Counted from the first letter of the stretch, positions 1 to 5,481 are shown. The stretch: 6,645 nucleotides of DNA from Akkermansia sp. (GCA_017555465.1 JAFZGH010000294.1:1-6645); one strand, 5' to 3'. A program made the numbers and translations. Notes: generated by a model from the sequence alone, not told the origin.

Positions 1-1092
1 AATCTGCTGCTGGAGCAGGGGTGTACAGCGGGGAAACAGGAGTTGGCTGCTGCGGCTGAGGCCGGCCGTGTGGAAATCGTCAATCTGCTGCTGAAATCGG
101 AACCCAGGCTGGGGTATCCGTTTTATCTTGCCGTCAGGGCGGGGCAGATGGAGGTGGTGAAGCTCCTGCTGGAGCATGGTGCTGAGCCGGCGAGTGCTCT
201 TTCTGATGCTGTGGAAACCGGCAATGTGGAAATGGTGCGGCTTCTGCTGGAAAAAGGAGGCTGCCCGCATGGAGGTATCATGGATTACGCTTTTTCATTG
301 GCTGCTTACCATGGGCATCTTGAGGTGGTCAAGCTGTTGCTGGAAAAGGGAACCCCTGCGAGAGAAGCTATTTCAGGTGCGGCCAGCGGAGGTGATGTAG
401 ACATGGTGCAGCTGTTGCTGGAGCATGGCGCGCATCCGGATGACGGTATGTCATCTGCGGCGGAGAGGGGGAACATGGAGATTGTGAAGCTGTTGCTGGA
501 AAAAGGAGCTTCGGCAAACCATGGTATTTTTGAAGCAGCCGGAAGCGGACAGAATGAAATAGTGCGCCTGCTTCTTGAGCATGGCGCGGACGCTGACCTG
601 GGGCTTTCCCTGGCTGCAGCAAGTGGACGTCCGGATACCGTAAAGCTCCTTCTGGAGCATGGTGCTGATCCGGAAAGAGCAATGGCGTCGGCGGTGTCGA
701 ATGGGTATGTGGAGATAGTGGAGCTGCTGCATCGCGCCGGTGCCCGCCTGCCACAGGAGCAATTACTCCCCCTTGCCGTGAAAGAGGGGCAGGCTGCTAT
801 GGTGGCGTACCTTGCGAAGCACGGCGGCGACCCCACGGCGGGGCTCGGTGGCGCAATCGAGCGGGGCGATATCGAAATGGTCAGTCTGCTTATCGAGCAT
901 GGTGCGCGCCCCGGCGGATTCGAACTCAGAGCCGCGGCGCAGCATGGTTACGCAGAAATCCTGATACTGATTCTGCCGCTGGCTCAAGCAGAAATTAATA
1001 CCGCCAATTGGCTGGGACAGACGCCCCAGCATGGCCATGAGGAATGCGCCGCACTCCTCCGCGCCTCCGGCGGAATACGCAAGGGACAATAG
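1..1092 (+). CDS. Ankyrin-repeat protein with short (26-residue) repeats, 5' end outside window
   Basis: The reading frame is open from base 1, which already encodes ankyrin-type sequence (NLLLEQG), so the true start lies upstream; the TTG at 43 is internal. The protein is almost entirely tandem repeats of the form GxxEhVxLLLE(H/K)GAxPxxxhxxAhxx. Counting from the residue at base 43, the repeat glycines fall at 8, 34, 60, 91, 117, 143, 169, 195, 221, 249, 275, 302 and 331, so most units are exactly 26 residues. Canonical ankyrin repeats have 33 and carry a G-TPLH hairpin, which is missing here. The last unit is unusual: it keeps GQTP but seems to lack the following helix. Ankyrin repeats normally bind proteins; no enzymatic domain, signal peptide or target is visible in this part. 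The gene converges on the next gene with a 15-base gap and no visible terminator. Confidence 0.93.
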   Translation, partial: NLLLEQGCTAGKQELAAAAEAGRVEIVNLLLKSEPRLGYPFYLAVRAGQMEVVKLLLEHGAEPASALSDAVETGNVEMVRLLLEKGGCPHGGIMDYAFSLAAYHGHLEVVKLLLEKGTPAREAISGAASGGDVDMVQLLLEHGAHPDDGMSSAAERGNMEIVKLLLEKGASANHGIFEAAGSGQNEIVRLLLEHGADADLGLSLAAASGRPDTVKLLLEHGADPERAMASAVSNGYVEIVELLHRAGARLPQEQLLPLAVKEGQAAMVAYLAKHGGDPTAGLGGAIERGDIEMVSLLIEHGARPGGFELRAAAQHGYAEILILILPLAQAEINTANWLGQTPQHGHEECAALLRASGGIRKGQ

Positions 1093-1107
1093 GGTGTGCC
1101 TCAATGG

Positions 1108-1557
1108 TCATTTGTTGCTCGGCAATCCCTGTATGGCCTTCATGAGCTTGCTGTACAGTACGCGCAGGCGGAGCAGGAGAACGACAATCAGAATGGTGAC
1201 GATGGTCAGGTAGACCACGACGGCCCAGCAGAAGATGCGCATGGAATCGAGCGTATCGCTGATTTTCCTGCTTTCCAAAATGCGCTCGGTGATGATATCG
1301 CCCACTTCCTTGGCATATTCCCGGCATTCATCCTTGAATGTATCGATGAGAGGCGCCGCCGCGGCACGGGCCATACTGGCCATAGAATCACCGAAATTCT
1401 CGGTGTTCGCCTTCTGCGGGGATTGGGTGGGTGCTTGTTCCTGCGGCTCGCTGATGGCGTTCAGCAGCCCGCCAATCAGCTGGTTTGCGTCAATCTTTGA
1501 TCCTGCTGCAGGCAGAATACACACCAGAGCCAGGAGAAGGGTAAGAAAATGCTTCAT
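1108..1557 (-). CDS. Small protein with signal peptide and C-terminal membrane helix, unknown function
   Basis: I do not recognise this 149-residue protein. The chosen ATG (1557) begins a clear signal peptide: MKHF, a leucine-rich core to about residue 15, then PAAGS, with likely cleavage near residues 18-20. A frame extension to a TTG at 1593 is possible but would put twelve polar residues before the signal and overlaps the promoter. After the signal come a short amphipathic stretch (22-36), a Gln/Pro-rich linker (37-52), a long probably helical charged region (about 56-105), and one strong membrane segment (about 108-129) followed by a basic tail (RLRVLYSKLMK). This suggests an exported domain anchored by the C-terminal helix with the basic end inside. 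It has its own promoter and is separated from rpsI by a terminator. No enzyme motif is visible. Confidence 0.8.
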   Translation of the reverse strand: MKHFLTLLLALVCILPAAGSKIDANQLIGGLLNAISEPQEQAPTQSPQKANTENFGDSMASMARAAAAPLIDTFKDECREYAKEVGDIITERILESRKISDTLDSMRIFCWAVVVYLTIVTILIVVLLLRLRVLYSKLMKAIQGLPSNK

Positions 1558-1563
1558 GCTGCC

Positions 1564-1593
1564 ACTGTAGCACAGCGTATCCTGATGCGTCAA
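1564..1593 (-). promoter_or_regulatory. Promoter of the small membrane-protein gene, predicted leaderless
   Basis: On the minus strand, TTGACG (1593-1588) is followed after 18 bases by TACAGT (1569-1564), preceded by TGC, giving an extended -10. Only six bases (GGCAGC) separate the -10 from the ATG at 1557. Transcription would therefore begin at or within one base of the start codon, and there is no Shine-Dalgarno sequence. Confidence 0.6.
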
Positions 1594-1647
1594 GAAAAAG
1601 CCCCCTGGTAGGTAATTTCACGGAGAACCCTATCAAGTATACAAAGG

Positions 1648-1680
1648 AAAAGGCTTTCCCTGTAGCAGGGAAAGCCTTTT
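1648..1680 (-). terminator. Rho-independent terminator of the rplM-rpsI operon
   Basis: A perfect 15-bp inverted repeat (1648-1662 with 1666-1680) with a 3-base loop has A4 at one end and T4 at the other. It lies 33 bases beyond the rpsI stop codon. The symmetric A/T ends would let it work on either strand, but only the minus strand has a gene feeding into it closely. Confidence 0.85.
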
Positions 1681-1712
1681 CGGGAAAAAGCCAATAAACT
1701 GGCGGCTTGCAA

Positions 1713-2117
1713 TTAGCGCTTGCTGAACTGGAAGCGCTTGCGGGCGCCGGGGCGACCAGCCTTCTTGCGTTCCTTCATGCGGGAGTCGCGGGTCAGCAGG
1801 CCCTGCTCGCGGAGAGCGGAGCGGTACTCCTCGTCAATCATGACAAGGGAGCGGGCGATAGCCAGGGAGATAGCACCAGTCTGGCCGTGCACACCACCAC
1901 CGCGGCAGACGACGCGCACGTCGAACTTCTTCATGGTGTTGGTGGCGTAGAAGGGCTGCAGAACAGCGTTCTGGAGGGCATCCGTGGGGAGGTATTCCTC
2001 GAAAGAACGACGGTTGATGGTGATCTTGCCGGACTTGCCTTCCTCAGCGGGGGTAAGCCATGCGTGGGCAACGGCTTCCTTGCGACGGCCAGTGGCGTTG
2101 TAGGGAGTAGTAGACAT
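1713..2117 (-). CDS. rpsI: 30S ribosomal protein S9 (uS9)
   Basis: S9 is a small-subunit protein whose C-terminal tail reaches the anticodon of P-site tRNA. The 134-residue product has the family signatures: N-terminal ATGRRKEAVA, the ITINRRSFEEYLP segment, VRVVCRGGGVHGQTGAISLAIAR in the middle, and the basic C-terminal RPGARKRFQFSKR ending in the conserved SKR. A short acidic/glycine insertion (PAEEGKSG) sits in the first hairpin. The ATG at 2117 is 12 bases after the rplM stop, with no Shine-Dalgarno sequence in the gap (TTTATTCTGACT). The order rplM-rpsI is the near-universal bacterial arrangement and points to one transcript ending at the 1648-1680 hairpin. Confidence 0.98.
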   Translation of the reverse strand: MSTTPYNATGRRKEAVAHAWLTPAEEGKSGKITINRRSFEEYLPTDALQNAVLQPFYATNTMKKFDVRVVCRGGGVHGQTGAISLAIARSLVMIDEEYRSALREQGLLTRDSRMKERKKAGRPGARKRFQFSKR

Positions 2118-2129
2118 AGTCAGAATAAA

Positions 2130-2561
2130 TTAGGCGATGGTTACAGCTTCCGGAGTCTGAGCGGTGTGGGGGTGCTCAGCGCCAACATATACCTTGAGAC
2201 GGCCACCCTGGGCGCGGCCCTGGCGGGTGTGGGGAATCATGCCCTTGACGGCGAGCTCCACAATCATCTCGGGGTGAGTCTTACGCAGCTTGGCGGGGGT
2301 GGTCACCACCTGGTTGCCCACGTAGCCGGTGTAACGGGTGTAAATCTTGGCGCGCTCCTTGTTACCGGTGAGCACCACCTTGTCGGCGTTCACAATGATC
2401 ACATAATCACCGCAGTCCACGTGGGGGGTGAAGATGGTCTTGTTCTTACCACGAAGCAGGTTTGCTGCTTCAACTGCAACCTGACCGAGCACCTTACCGG
2501 CAGCATCGATCACATACCACTTACGCTCAATTTCCTGAGGCTTGGCAGAGAAGGTCTTCAT
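2130..2561 (-). CDS. rplM: 50S ribosomal protein L13 (uL13)
   Basis: L13 is an early-assembly protein of the large subunit. The 143-residue product matches the usual length of about 142 and shows the family blocks: MKTFSAKPQEIERKWYVIDA at the N-terminus, GQVAVEAANLLRGK, HVDCGDYVIIVNADKVVLTG, the Y-R-YTGYVG segment, and AVKGMIPHTRQGR near the C-terminus. The start at 2561 matches the family N-terminus. The frame stays open to 2693, but that extension lies upstream of the promoter and has no L13 homology. It is first in the operon with rpsI and is transcribed from a promoter at 2631-2659, leaving a leader of about 63 bases that can fold. The bases before the ATG are A-rich without a Shine-Dalgarno sequence. 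Confidence 0.98.
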   Translation of the reverse strand: MKTFSAKPQEIERKWYVIDAAGKVLGQVAVEAANLLRGKNKTIFTPHVDCGDYVIIVNADKVVLTGNKERAKIYTRYTGYVGNQVVTTPAKLRKTHPEMIVELAVKGMIPHTRQGRAQGGRLKVYVGAEHPHTAQTPEAVTIA

Positions 2562-2624
2562 ATTTTTCTTATTTCGTATTCCAGTTTTGGCTTTCGCCAC
2601 ATACTGCCCCATAAACAGGTCAGC
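2562..2624 (-). promoter_or_regulatory. 5' leader of rplM with two small hairpins, possible autoregulatory site
   Basis: The predicted leader runs from about 2624 to the ATG. Its first hairpin (2623-2604) pairs CTG/CAG and CC/GG around an A-G mismatch, with a loop of about eight bases. A second, TGGCGAAAGCCA (2599-2588), is a 4-bp stem closed by a GAAA tetraloop. The rest is A-rich up to the start. L13 leaders that bind L13 are known in other bacteria. I see no clear match to them, so a regulatory role is inference. Confidence 0.35.
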
Positions 2625-2630
2625 TCGCAG

Positions 2631-2659
2631 AGGGTAGCACAGCACAATTTTAATGTCAA
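2631..2659 (-). promoter_or_regulatory. Promoter of rplM-rpsI
   Basis: On the minus strand, consensus TTGACA (2659-2654) is followed after 17 bases by TACCCT (2636-2631), with TGC directly before it (extended -10). The start of transcription would be near 2624. The opposite strand carries the infA promoter about 50 bases away, making this a divergent control region for translation genes. Confidence 0.7.
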
Positions 2660-2710
2660 CCGCATTTTGTGACTTGCCGTAACTTTTTTTCATATATTGA
2701 GAAAAAGTGC

Positions 2711-2739
2711 TTGCCTTGCAGGCATTTCCGCATTAAACT
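2711..2739 (+). promoter_or_regulatory. Probable promoter of infA
   Basis: TTGCCT (2711-2716), 17 bases, TAAACT (2734-2739). Transcription would start near 2746 and leave a leader of about 50 bases. This leader contains a 5-bp hairpin, AGCGC/GCGCT (2751-2766), flanked by two copies of GCGTAA (2746-2751 and 2767-2772). The -35 is weaker than in the other promoters of the window, so this is the least certain of them. Confidence 0.45.
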
Positions 2740-2795
2740 GGAGGCGCGTAAGCGCAGGTATGCGCTGCGTAAAGCAACCAATTAAGAACGACATA

Positions 2796-3131
2796 ATGGC
2801 AAATCCCCCCAATAATCGCGGCGGCAAGCCGCAGCAGCGCCCGAATGGCCCGCGTCCCGCTGGTAACGCAGCACGCCCCACCAACACCGCCCCGAAGCCC
2901 AAGAAGGTTGACGACGATGGCGAGGGTGAGATTGAGCTCGAAGGCGTGGTATCCGCCGTGCTGGCTGGCACCATGTTCCGCGTGAAGGTGGCCAATGGCC
3001 ATGAGTTCCTGGCTCATATCTCCGGCAAGATGCGCAAGCGTTTCATCCGTCTCGTGGTGGGCGACCGCGTACGTATCGAGGTTTCCCCCTACGATATGAC
3101 CAAGGCCCGCATCACGTTCCGCCTGAACTGA
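2796..3131 (+). CDS. infA: Translation initiation factor IF-1 with a disordered N-terminal extension
   Basis: IF-1 binds the ribosomal A site during initiation. Residues about 45-111 form the complete OB-fold core with family signatures: EGVVSAVLAGTMFRVKVANGHE, LAHISGKMRKRFIRLVVGDRV and SPYDMTKARITFR. The first 44 residues are an extra tail rich in Pro, Asn, Gln, Arg and Gly, ending in a basic KPKK then acidic DDDGEGE patch. IF-1 is usually about 72 residues; this is 111. The tail is not a start-site error: after the ATG at 2796 there is no in-frame ATG, GTG or TTG until the GTG at 2946, inside the core. Earlier in-frame starts (ATG 2760, near 2697) would lengthen it further. The usual KGRI is KARI here. 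No Shine-Dalgarno is seen (GAACGACATA before ATG). A strong terminator follows. Confidence 0.96.
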   Translation: MANPPNNRGGKPQQRPNGPRPAGNAARPTNTAPKPKKVDDDGEGEIELEGVVSAVLAGTMFRVKVANGHEFLAHISGKMRKRFIRLVVGDRVRIEVSPYDMTKARITFRLN

Positions 3132-3156
3132 TTCTGCGGCACAGCCCCATTTTCCT

Positions 3157-3184
3157 GCCCTGGTGTTCCCCACCAGGGCTTTTT
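3157..3184 (+). terminator. Rho-independent terminator of infA
   Basis: A perfect 9-bp stem GCCCTGGTG/CACCAGGGC (3157-3165 with 3171-3179) and a 5-base loop are followed by T5 (3180-3184). The T-run overlaps the stop codon of the converging comF-like gene (3183-3185). No T-run exists on the other side, so it should act mainly on infA. Confidence 0.9.
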
Positions 3185-3899
3185 ATGTACCGATGCGCAC
3201 CAGGGAAAGTACCACTACCTCCTTTACCCCGGGCAGCTTTTTCAATTGGGTGGCGCAGGCGCGGGCGGTGGCGCCGGTGGTGAACACATCATCCACCAGC
3301 ACAAGGTGGGCAGGATAATTCCTGCGGCGGCCAAAGAGGCCGGGGCGTTTCAGCCGGTAGGCCCGCATGGCGTTGAGGCGGCGGGCACTCGCCGTTAGAC
3401 GAGTCTGACTGACCACCCCGGTCTCGCGGCGGATAAGCAGGTTTTCCACGCGCAAGCGCCGGAGTCTACCCAGAGCGCGCGCCAGTTCCCCGGCCTGATT
3501 GAACCCGCGGGTATAAAGTTTGGAATGCGTCACCGGCACAGGCACGAGCACCCAGTCGGTGCGCTCGCACAAGTGCGGTGTCTTTTCCCAGAGTTCATTG
3601 AGCAATTCCGCCAACGGCTGTGCCAGATGAATAGCCTTGTGGTATTTGAAAGCATAGATGAGCTGCATCACCTCATCTGTCTGCCGCAAAGCCTGACGCG
3701 CCAGCGCAAAGGGGCGCGCACAACCGGCGCAATCCTCGCAGCGGTCGGGGTCAGTCTGCTGCCCAGCCGTGGGTGCCCCGCAATGCAGGCAGATAGGCGC
3801 GGGAATACGCGGCAGATTCCGGAGGCAATCCGGGCAGATGGTCATCTCTGCCGTGTCGCCACAAAGCTCACAGGTGCTGGGGAAAAGCCAGCTGAGCAT
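3183..3899 (-). CDS. comF: ComF-family protein (zinc-ribbon plus phosphoribosyltransferase-like domain)
   Basis: The 238-residue product has the ComF layout. The N-terminal part has four Cys pairs: C10-C13, C22-C25, C37-C40 and C54-C57 (plus C60), which fit zinc ribbons. The phosphoribosyltransferase-like domain follows, with PVPVTHSKLYTRGFNQAGELA, the SQTRLTASARRLNAM segment, and the PRPP-loop motif LVLVDDVFTTGAT. ComF proteins act in DNA uptake during competence in some bacteria, as helpers of the ComFA helicase; many genomes keep comF without demonstrated competence, so the role here is open. The gene starts 18 bases after the parA stop on the same strand with no promoter or Shine-Dalgarno of its own visible, so it is probably cotranscribed with parA. 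Confidence 0.9.
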   Translation of the reverse strand: MLSWLFPSTCELCGDTAEMTICPDCLRNLPRIPAPICLHCGAPTAGQQTDPDRCEDCAGCARPFALARQALRQTDEVMQLIYAFKYHKAIHLAQPLAELLNELWEKTPHLCERTDWVLVPVPVTHSKLYTRGFNQAGELARALGRLRRLRVENLLIRRETGVVSQTRLTASARRLNAMRAYRLKRPGLFGRRRNYPAHLVLVDDVFTTGATARACATQLKKLPGVKEVVVLSLVRIGT

Positions 3900-3917
3900 G
3901 ACAAAAACGCTTTTCCA

Positions 3918-4682
3918 TTAACGGTGGCGGGCCAGGAACTCGCGAGCCACGGCCTGGTAGGCCATGGAGGCCGTGCCGAAGCGATCGTGTTCCATGATGG
4001 TGCGGCCGAAGCTGGGGGCTTCTGCCACGCGCACCGCGCGGGGGATGTAGTTGCGGTACAACTTGTCCGGCAGCTCCTGCTGCACCTGGCGAATCACCTC
4101 GTTGGCCAGCTTGGTGTTGTTGTACATGGTCATGATGATACCCTCGTGCTTGAGGCGCGGGTTCACCCCATTCTCACGGATCTGGTCCATGATGAACAGA
4201 ATCTTGGAAAGGCCCTCCAGGCTCAGGAATTCGCACTGCATCGGGGTGAGCACCTCATCGCAGGCGCAGAGGGCGGAGGTCATCAGCACACCGAGCGAAG
4301 GCGGCGTGTCGAGGAACACGTAATCAAAATAATCCTTCTGGCGCAGGCCGGCCATGGCATCGTACATGCAGCTGAGGTGGGATTCATTCTGCGTGAGCTC
4401 CACCTCCACGCCGGACAAGTCCACATGCGCGGGGATGATGGAAAGATTGCGGCGGCGGGCCGGGCGCACCAGGTCCTCCAGCAGCGCTTCGCCGATGAGC
4501 GCCGGGTACAGGCTCGCATCGCTCTCTACCTCCACCCCCAGCATAGTGCTGGCGTTGGCCTGGGAGTCCATATCGATGAGCAGCACACGCTTGCCGCGTG
4601 CTGCCAGGGCAGCAGACAGATTCACCGCTGTGGTGGTTTTACCCACCCCGCCCTTCTGGTTCGCTATGGCTATGACTTTCAC
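3918..4682 (-). CDS. parA: Chromosome-partitioning ATPase ParA/Soj
   Basis: ParA-type ATPases bind DNA as ATP dimers and move or position ParB-parS complexes. The product has the deviant Walker A KGGVGKTT right after the first strand (KVIAIANQ), LLIDMDSQANAS (A' motif), FDYVFLDTPPSLG (Walker B) and the conserved YNNTKLANEV and IPRAVRVAEAPSFG segments. From the GTG at 4682 it is 254 residues. The family commonly starts (M)KVIAIANQKGG, and this GTG lies seven bases after a good -10. An ATG at 4691 would add three residues (MPR) but overlaps the -10, so I prefer GTG. No parB is adjacent: a comF-like gene follows. The single-domain length and sequence are chromosomal Soj-like, not plasmid-like with a helix-turn-helix N-terminus. 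Confidence 0.93.
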   Translation of the reverse strand: MKVIAIANQKGGVGKTTTAVNLSAALAARGKRVLLIDMDSQANASTMLGVEVESDASLYPALIGEALLEDLVRPARRRNLSIIPAHVDLSGVEVELTQNESHLSCMYDAMAGLRQKDYFDYVFLDTPPSLGVLMTSALCACDEVLTPMQCEFLSLEGLSKILFIMDQIRENGVNPRLKHEGIIMTMYNNTKLANEVIRQVQQELPDKLYRNYIPRAVRVAEAPSFGRTIMEHDRFGTASMAYQAVAREFLARHR

Positions 4683-4689
4683 GCGTGGC

Positions 4690-4717
4690 ATTCTACCAGA
4701 CCAAGGCATTTTTTCAA
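4690..4717 (-). promoter_or_regulatory. Promoter of parA-comF, predicted leaderless from GTG
   Basis: On the minus strand, TTGAAA (4717-4712), 16 bases, then TAGAAT (4695-4690), preceded by TGG (extended -10). The last two bases of the -10 are the first two of an in-frame ATG (4691). That makes the ATG unlikely to be transcribed. The GTG at 4682 falls seven bases downstream, where transcription should begin. Confidence 0.55.
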
Positions 4718-4761
4718 GCTGTATCTTTCATACAGACACGGAAGAAATGCTGATTTCAAAA

Positions 4762-4884
4762 CGCAGAAGTCAGAATGCTCAAAAAGCCTGAGCCAAGCTC
4801 AGGCTTTTTGTTTAATCCCTGCGCGGCGAAAGCCGCGCACACGCTAATCATTCTGCGTTCTGCATTCTGAATTATGCATTAAAA
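4762..4884. repeat. Heptad repeats in inverted orientation around two hairpins
   Basis: The right side (4850-4884) is a degenerate tandem heptad: ATTCTGC, GTTCTGC, ATTCTGA, ATTATGC, ATTAAAA. The left side (4762-4777) carries the same words inverted: CGCAGAA and CAGAATG, reverse complements of TTCTGCG (4851-4857) and CATTCTG (4849-4855, 4863-4869). Between them lie a 13-bp terminator hairpin and a 7-bp hairpin GCGCGGC/GCCGCGC (4821-4838) with a GAAA loop. The right repeats run into the rubrerythrin gene and supply its last codons and stop. This could be a small intergenic repeat element; no transposase is present. Confidence 0.55.
4781..4809 (-). terminator. Rho-independent terminator of the rubrerythrin gene
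   Basis: A perfect 13-bp stem (4781-4793 with 4797-4809) and a 3-base loop have A5 and T5 at the two ends. The hairpin lies about 60 bases after the rubrerythrin stop and before the parA promoter. It could terminate on both strands, but no plus-strand gene runs into it. Confidence 0.85.
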
Positions 4885-5417
4885 TAGCGCTTCAGGAGGC
4901 CATCGAAGCCTTTGCCGTGGCGGGCTTCGTCCTTGCACATCTCGTGCACGGTGTCGTGGATGGCATCGTAGCCCAGCTGCTTGGCACGCTTGGCAATGGC
5001 CAGCTTGCTGTTGCAGGCGCCGAACTCGGCATCAGCGCGCATGGAAACATTCTTCTTCGTGCTGTCGGTAAGCACCTCGCCCAGCAGCTCGGCAAACTTG
5101 GCGGCGTGCTCGGCTTCCTCCCAGGCGTAGCGGCGGAAGGCTTCTGCCACCTCGGGGTAGCCCTCGCGCTCGGCCTGGCGGCTCATAGCCAGGTACATAC
5201 CCACCTCGCAGCATTCGCCCTGGAAGTGGTCGCGCAGGCCCTTCACCACCTCTTCATCGAGCCCCTGGGCAACGCCCACGCGGTGCTCATCGGCATAGAC
5301 CTTCTCGGCGGCTTCGTCAATTTCAACGAAGGTATCCACCCCGCACACGGGGCATACTTCCGGCATGGTCTCGCTCTCAATGACTTCGCCACAGATGGTG
5401 CACTGGTATTTTTTCAT
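4872..5417 (-). CDS. rbr: Reverse-type rubrerythrin (N-terminal rubredoxin, C-terminal diiron domain)
   Basis: Rubrerythrins reduce hydrogen peroxide in the cytoplasm of anaerobes and microaerobes. In this 181-residue protein the rubredoxin-like FeS(Cys)4 site comes first (C6-x2-C9, C22-x2-C25), followed by the ferritin-like diiron domain: E68 with Y75, E101-x2-H104, E131 and E164-x2-H167 are the probable metal ligands. This order is opposite to classical rubrerythrin and matches the reverse rubrerythrins of clostridia, which act as NADH-dependent peroxidases with partner flavoproteins; no partner is nearby. Oddly, adjacent cysteines C69-C70 lie directly after ligand E68. The ATG at 5417 starts the usual MKKYQC. 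It is monocistronic, with a near-consensus promoter, a PerR/Fur-like dyad upstream and its own terminator. Confidence 0.95.
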   Translation of the reverse strand: MKKYQCTICGEVIESETMPEVCPVCGVDTFVEIDEAAEKVYADEHRVGVAQGLDEEVVKGLRDHFQGECCEVGMYLAMSRQAEREGYPEVAEAFRRYAWEEAEHAAKFAELLGEVLTDSTKKNVSMRADAEFGACNSKLAIAKRAKQLGYDAIHDTVHEMCKDEARHGKGFDGLLKRYFNA

Positions 5418-5481
5418 AGTCGTGTGTCTTTCTTCGTTGTGTTGTTGTTTGTCGTGTATGGGTTACCCGGTTTGCGGGAAC
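5418..5481 (-). promoter_or_regulatory. Rubrerythrin 5' leader, CA-rich and mostly unstructured
   Basis: After a short CCCG/CGGG hairpin at its 5' end, the remaining 40 bases of the predicted leader are almost only A and C, in CAA/ACA patterns (5457-5418). There is no clear Shine-Dalgarno sequence. An open A/C-rich leader could aid initiation without one, for example through ribosomal protein S1. That function is inference. Confidence 0.4.

Noticed and set aside
1..1092. Ankyrin gene considered as a toxin or immunity partner of the small membrane protein
   Set aside because: The two genes converge instead of forming an operon, neither has a toxin domain, and the 5' end of the ankyrin gene is not in the window.
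1707..2672. Open plus-strand frame of 321 codons opposite rplM and rpsI
   Set aside because: It is antisense to two certain ribosomal-protein genes, has no family signature, and is explained by the codon bias of the opposite strand.
2562..2693. Longer L13 start near 2693
   Set aside because: The extra 44 residues have no L13 similarity, and most of the region lies upstream of or within the rplM promoter.
3525..4847. Open plus-strand frame of 440 codons opposite comF and parA
   Set aside because: The translation is rich in His, Arg and Gln with no domain. It is antisense to a clear ParA gene and runs through a terminator hairpin.
4850..4884. Heptad repeats considered as a CRISPR array
   Set aside because: Units are 7 bases long, contiguous, without spacers, and no cas gene is nearby.
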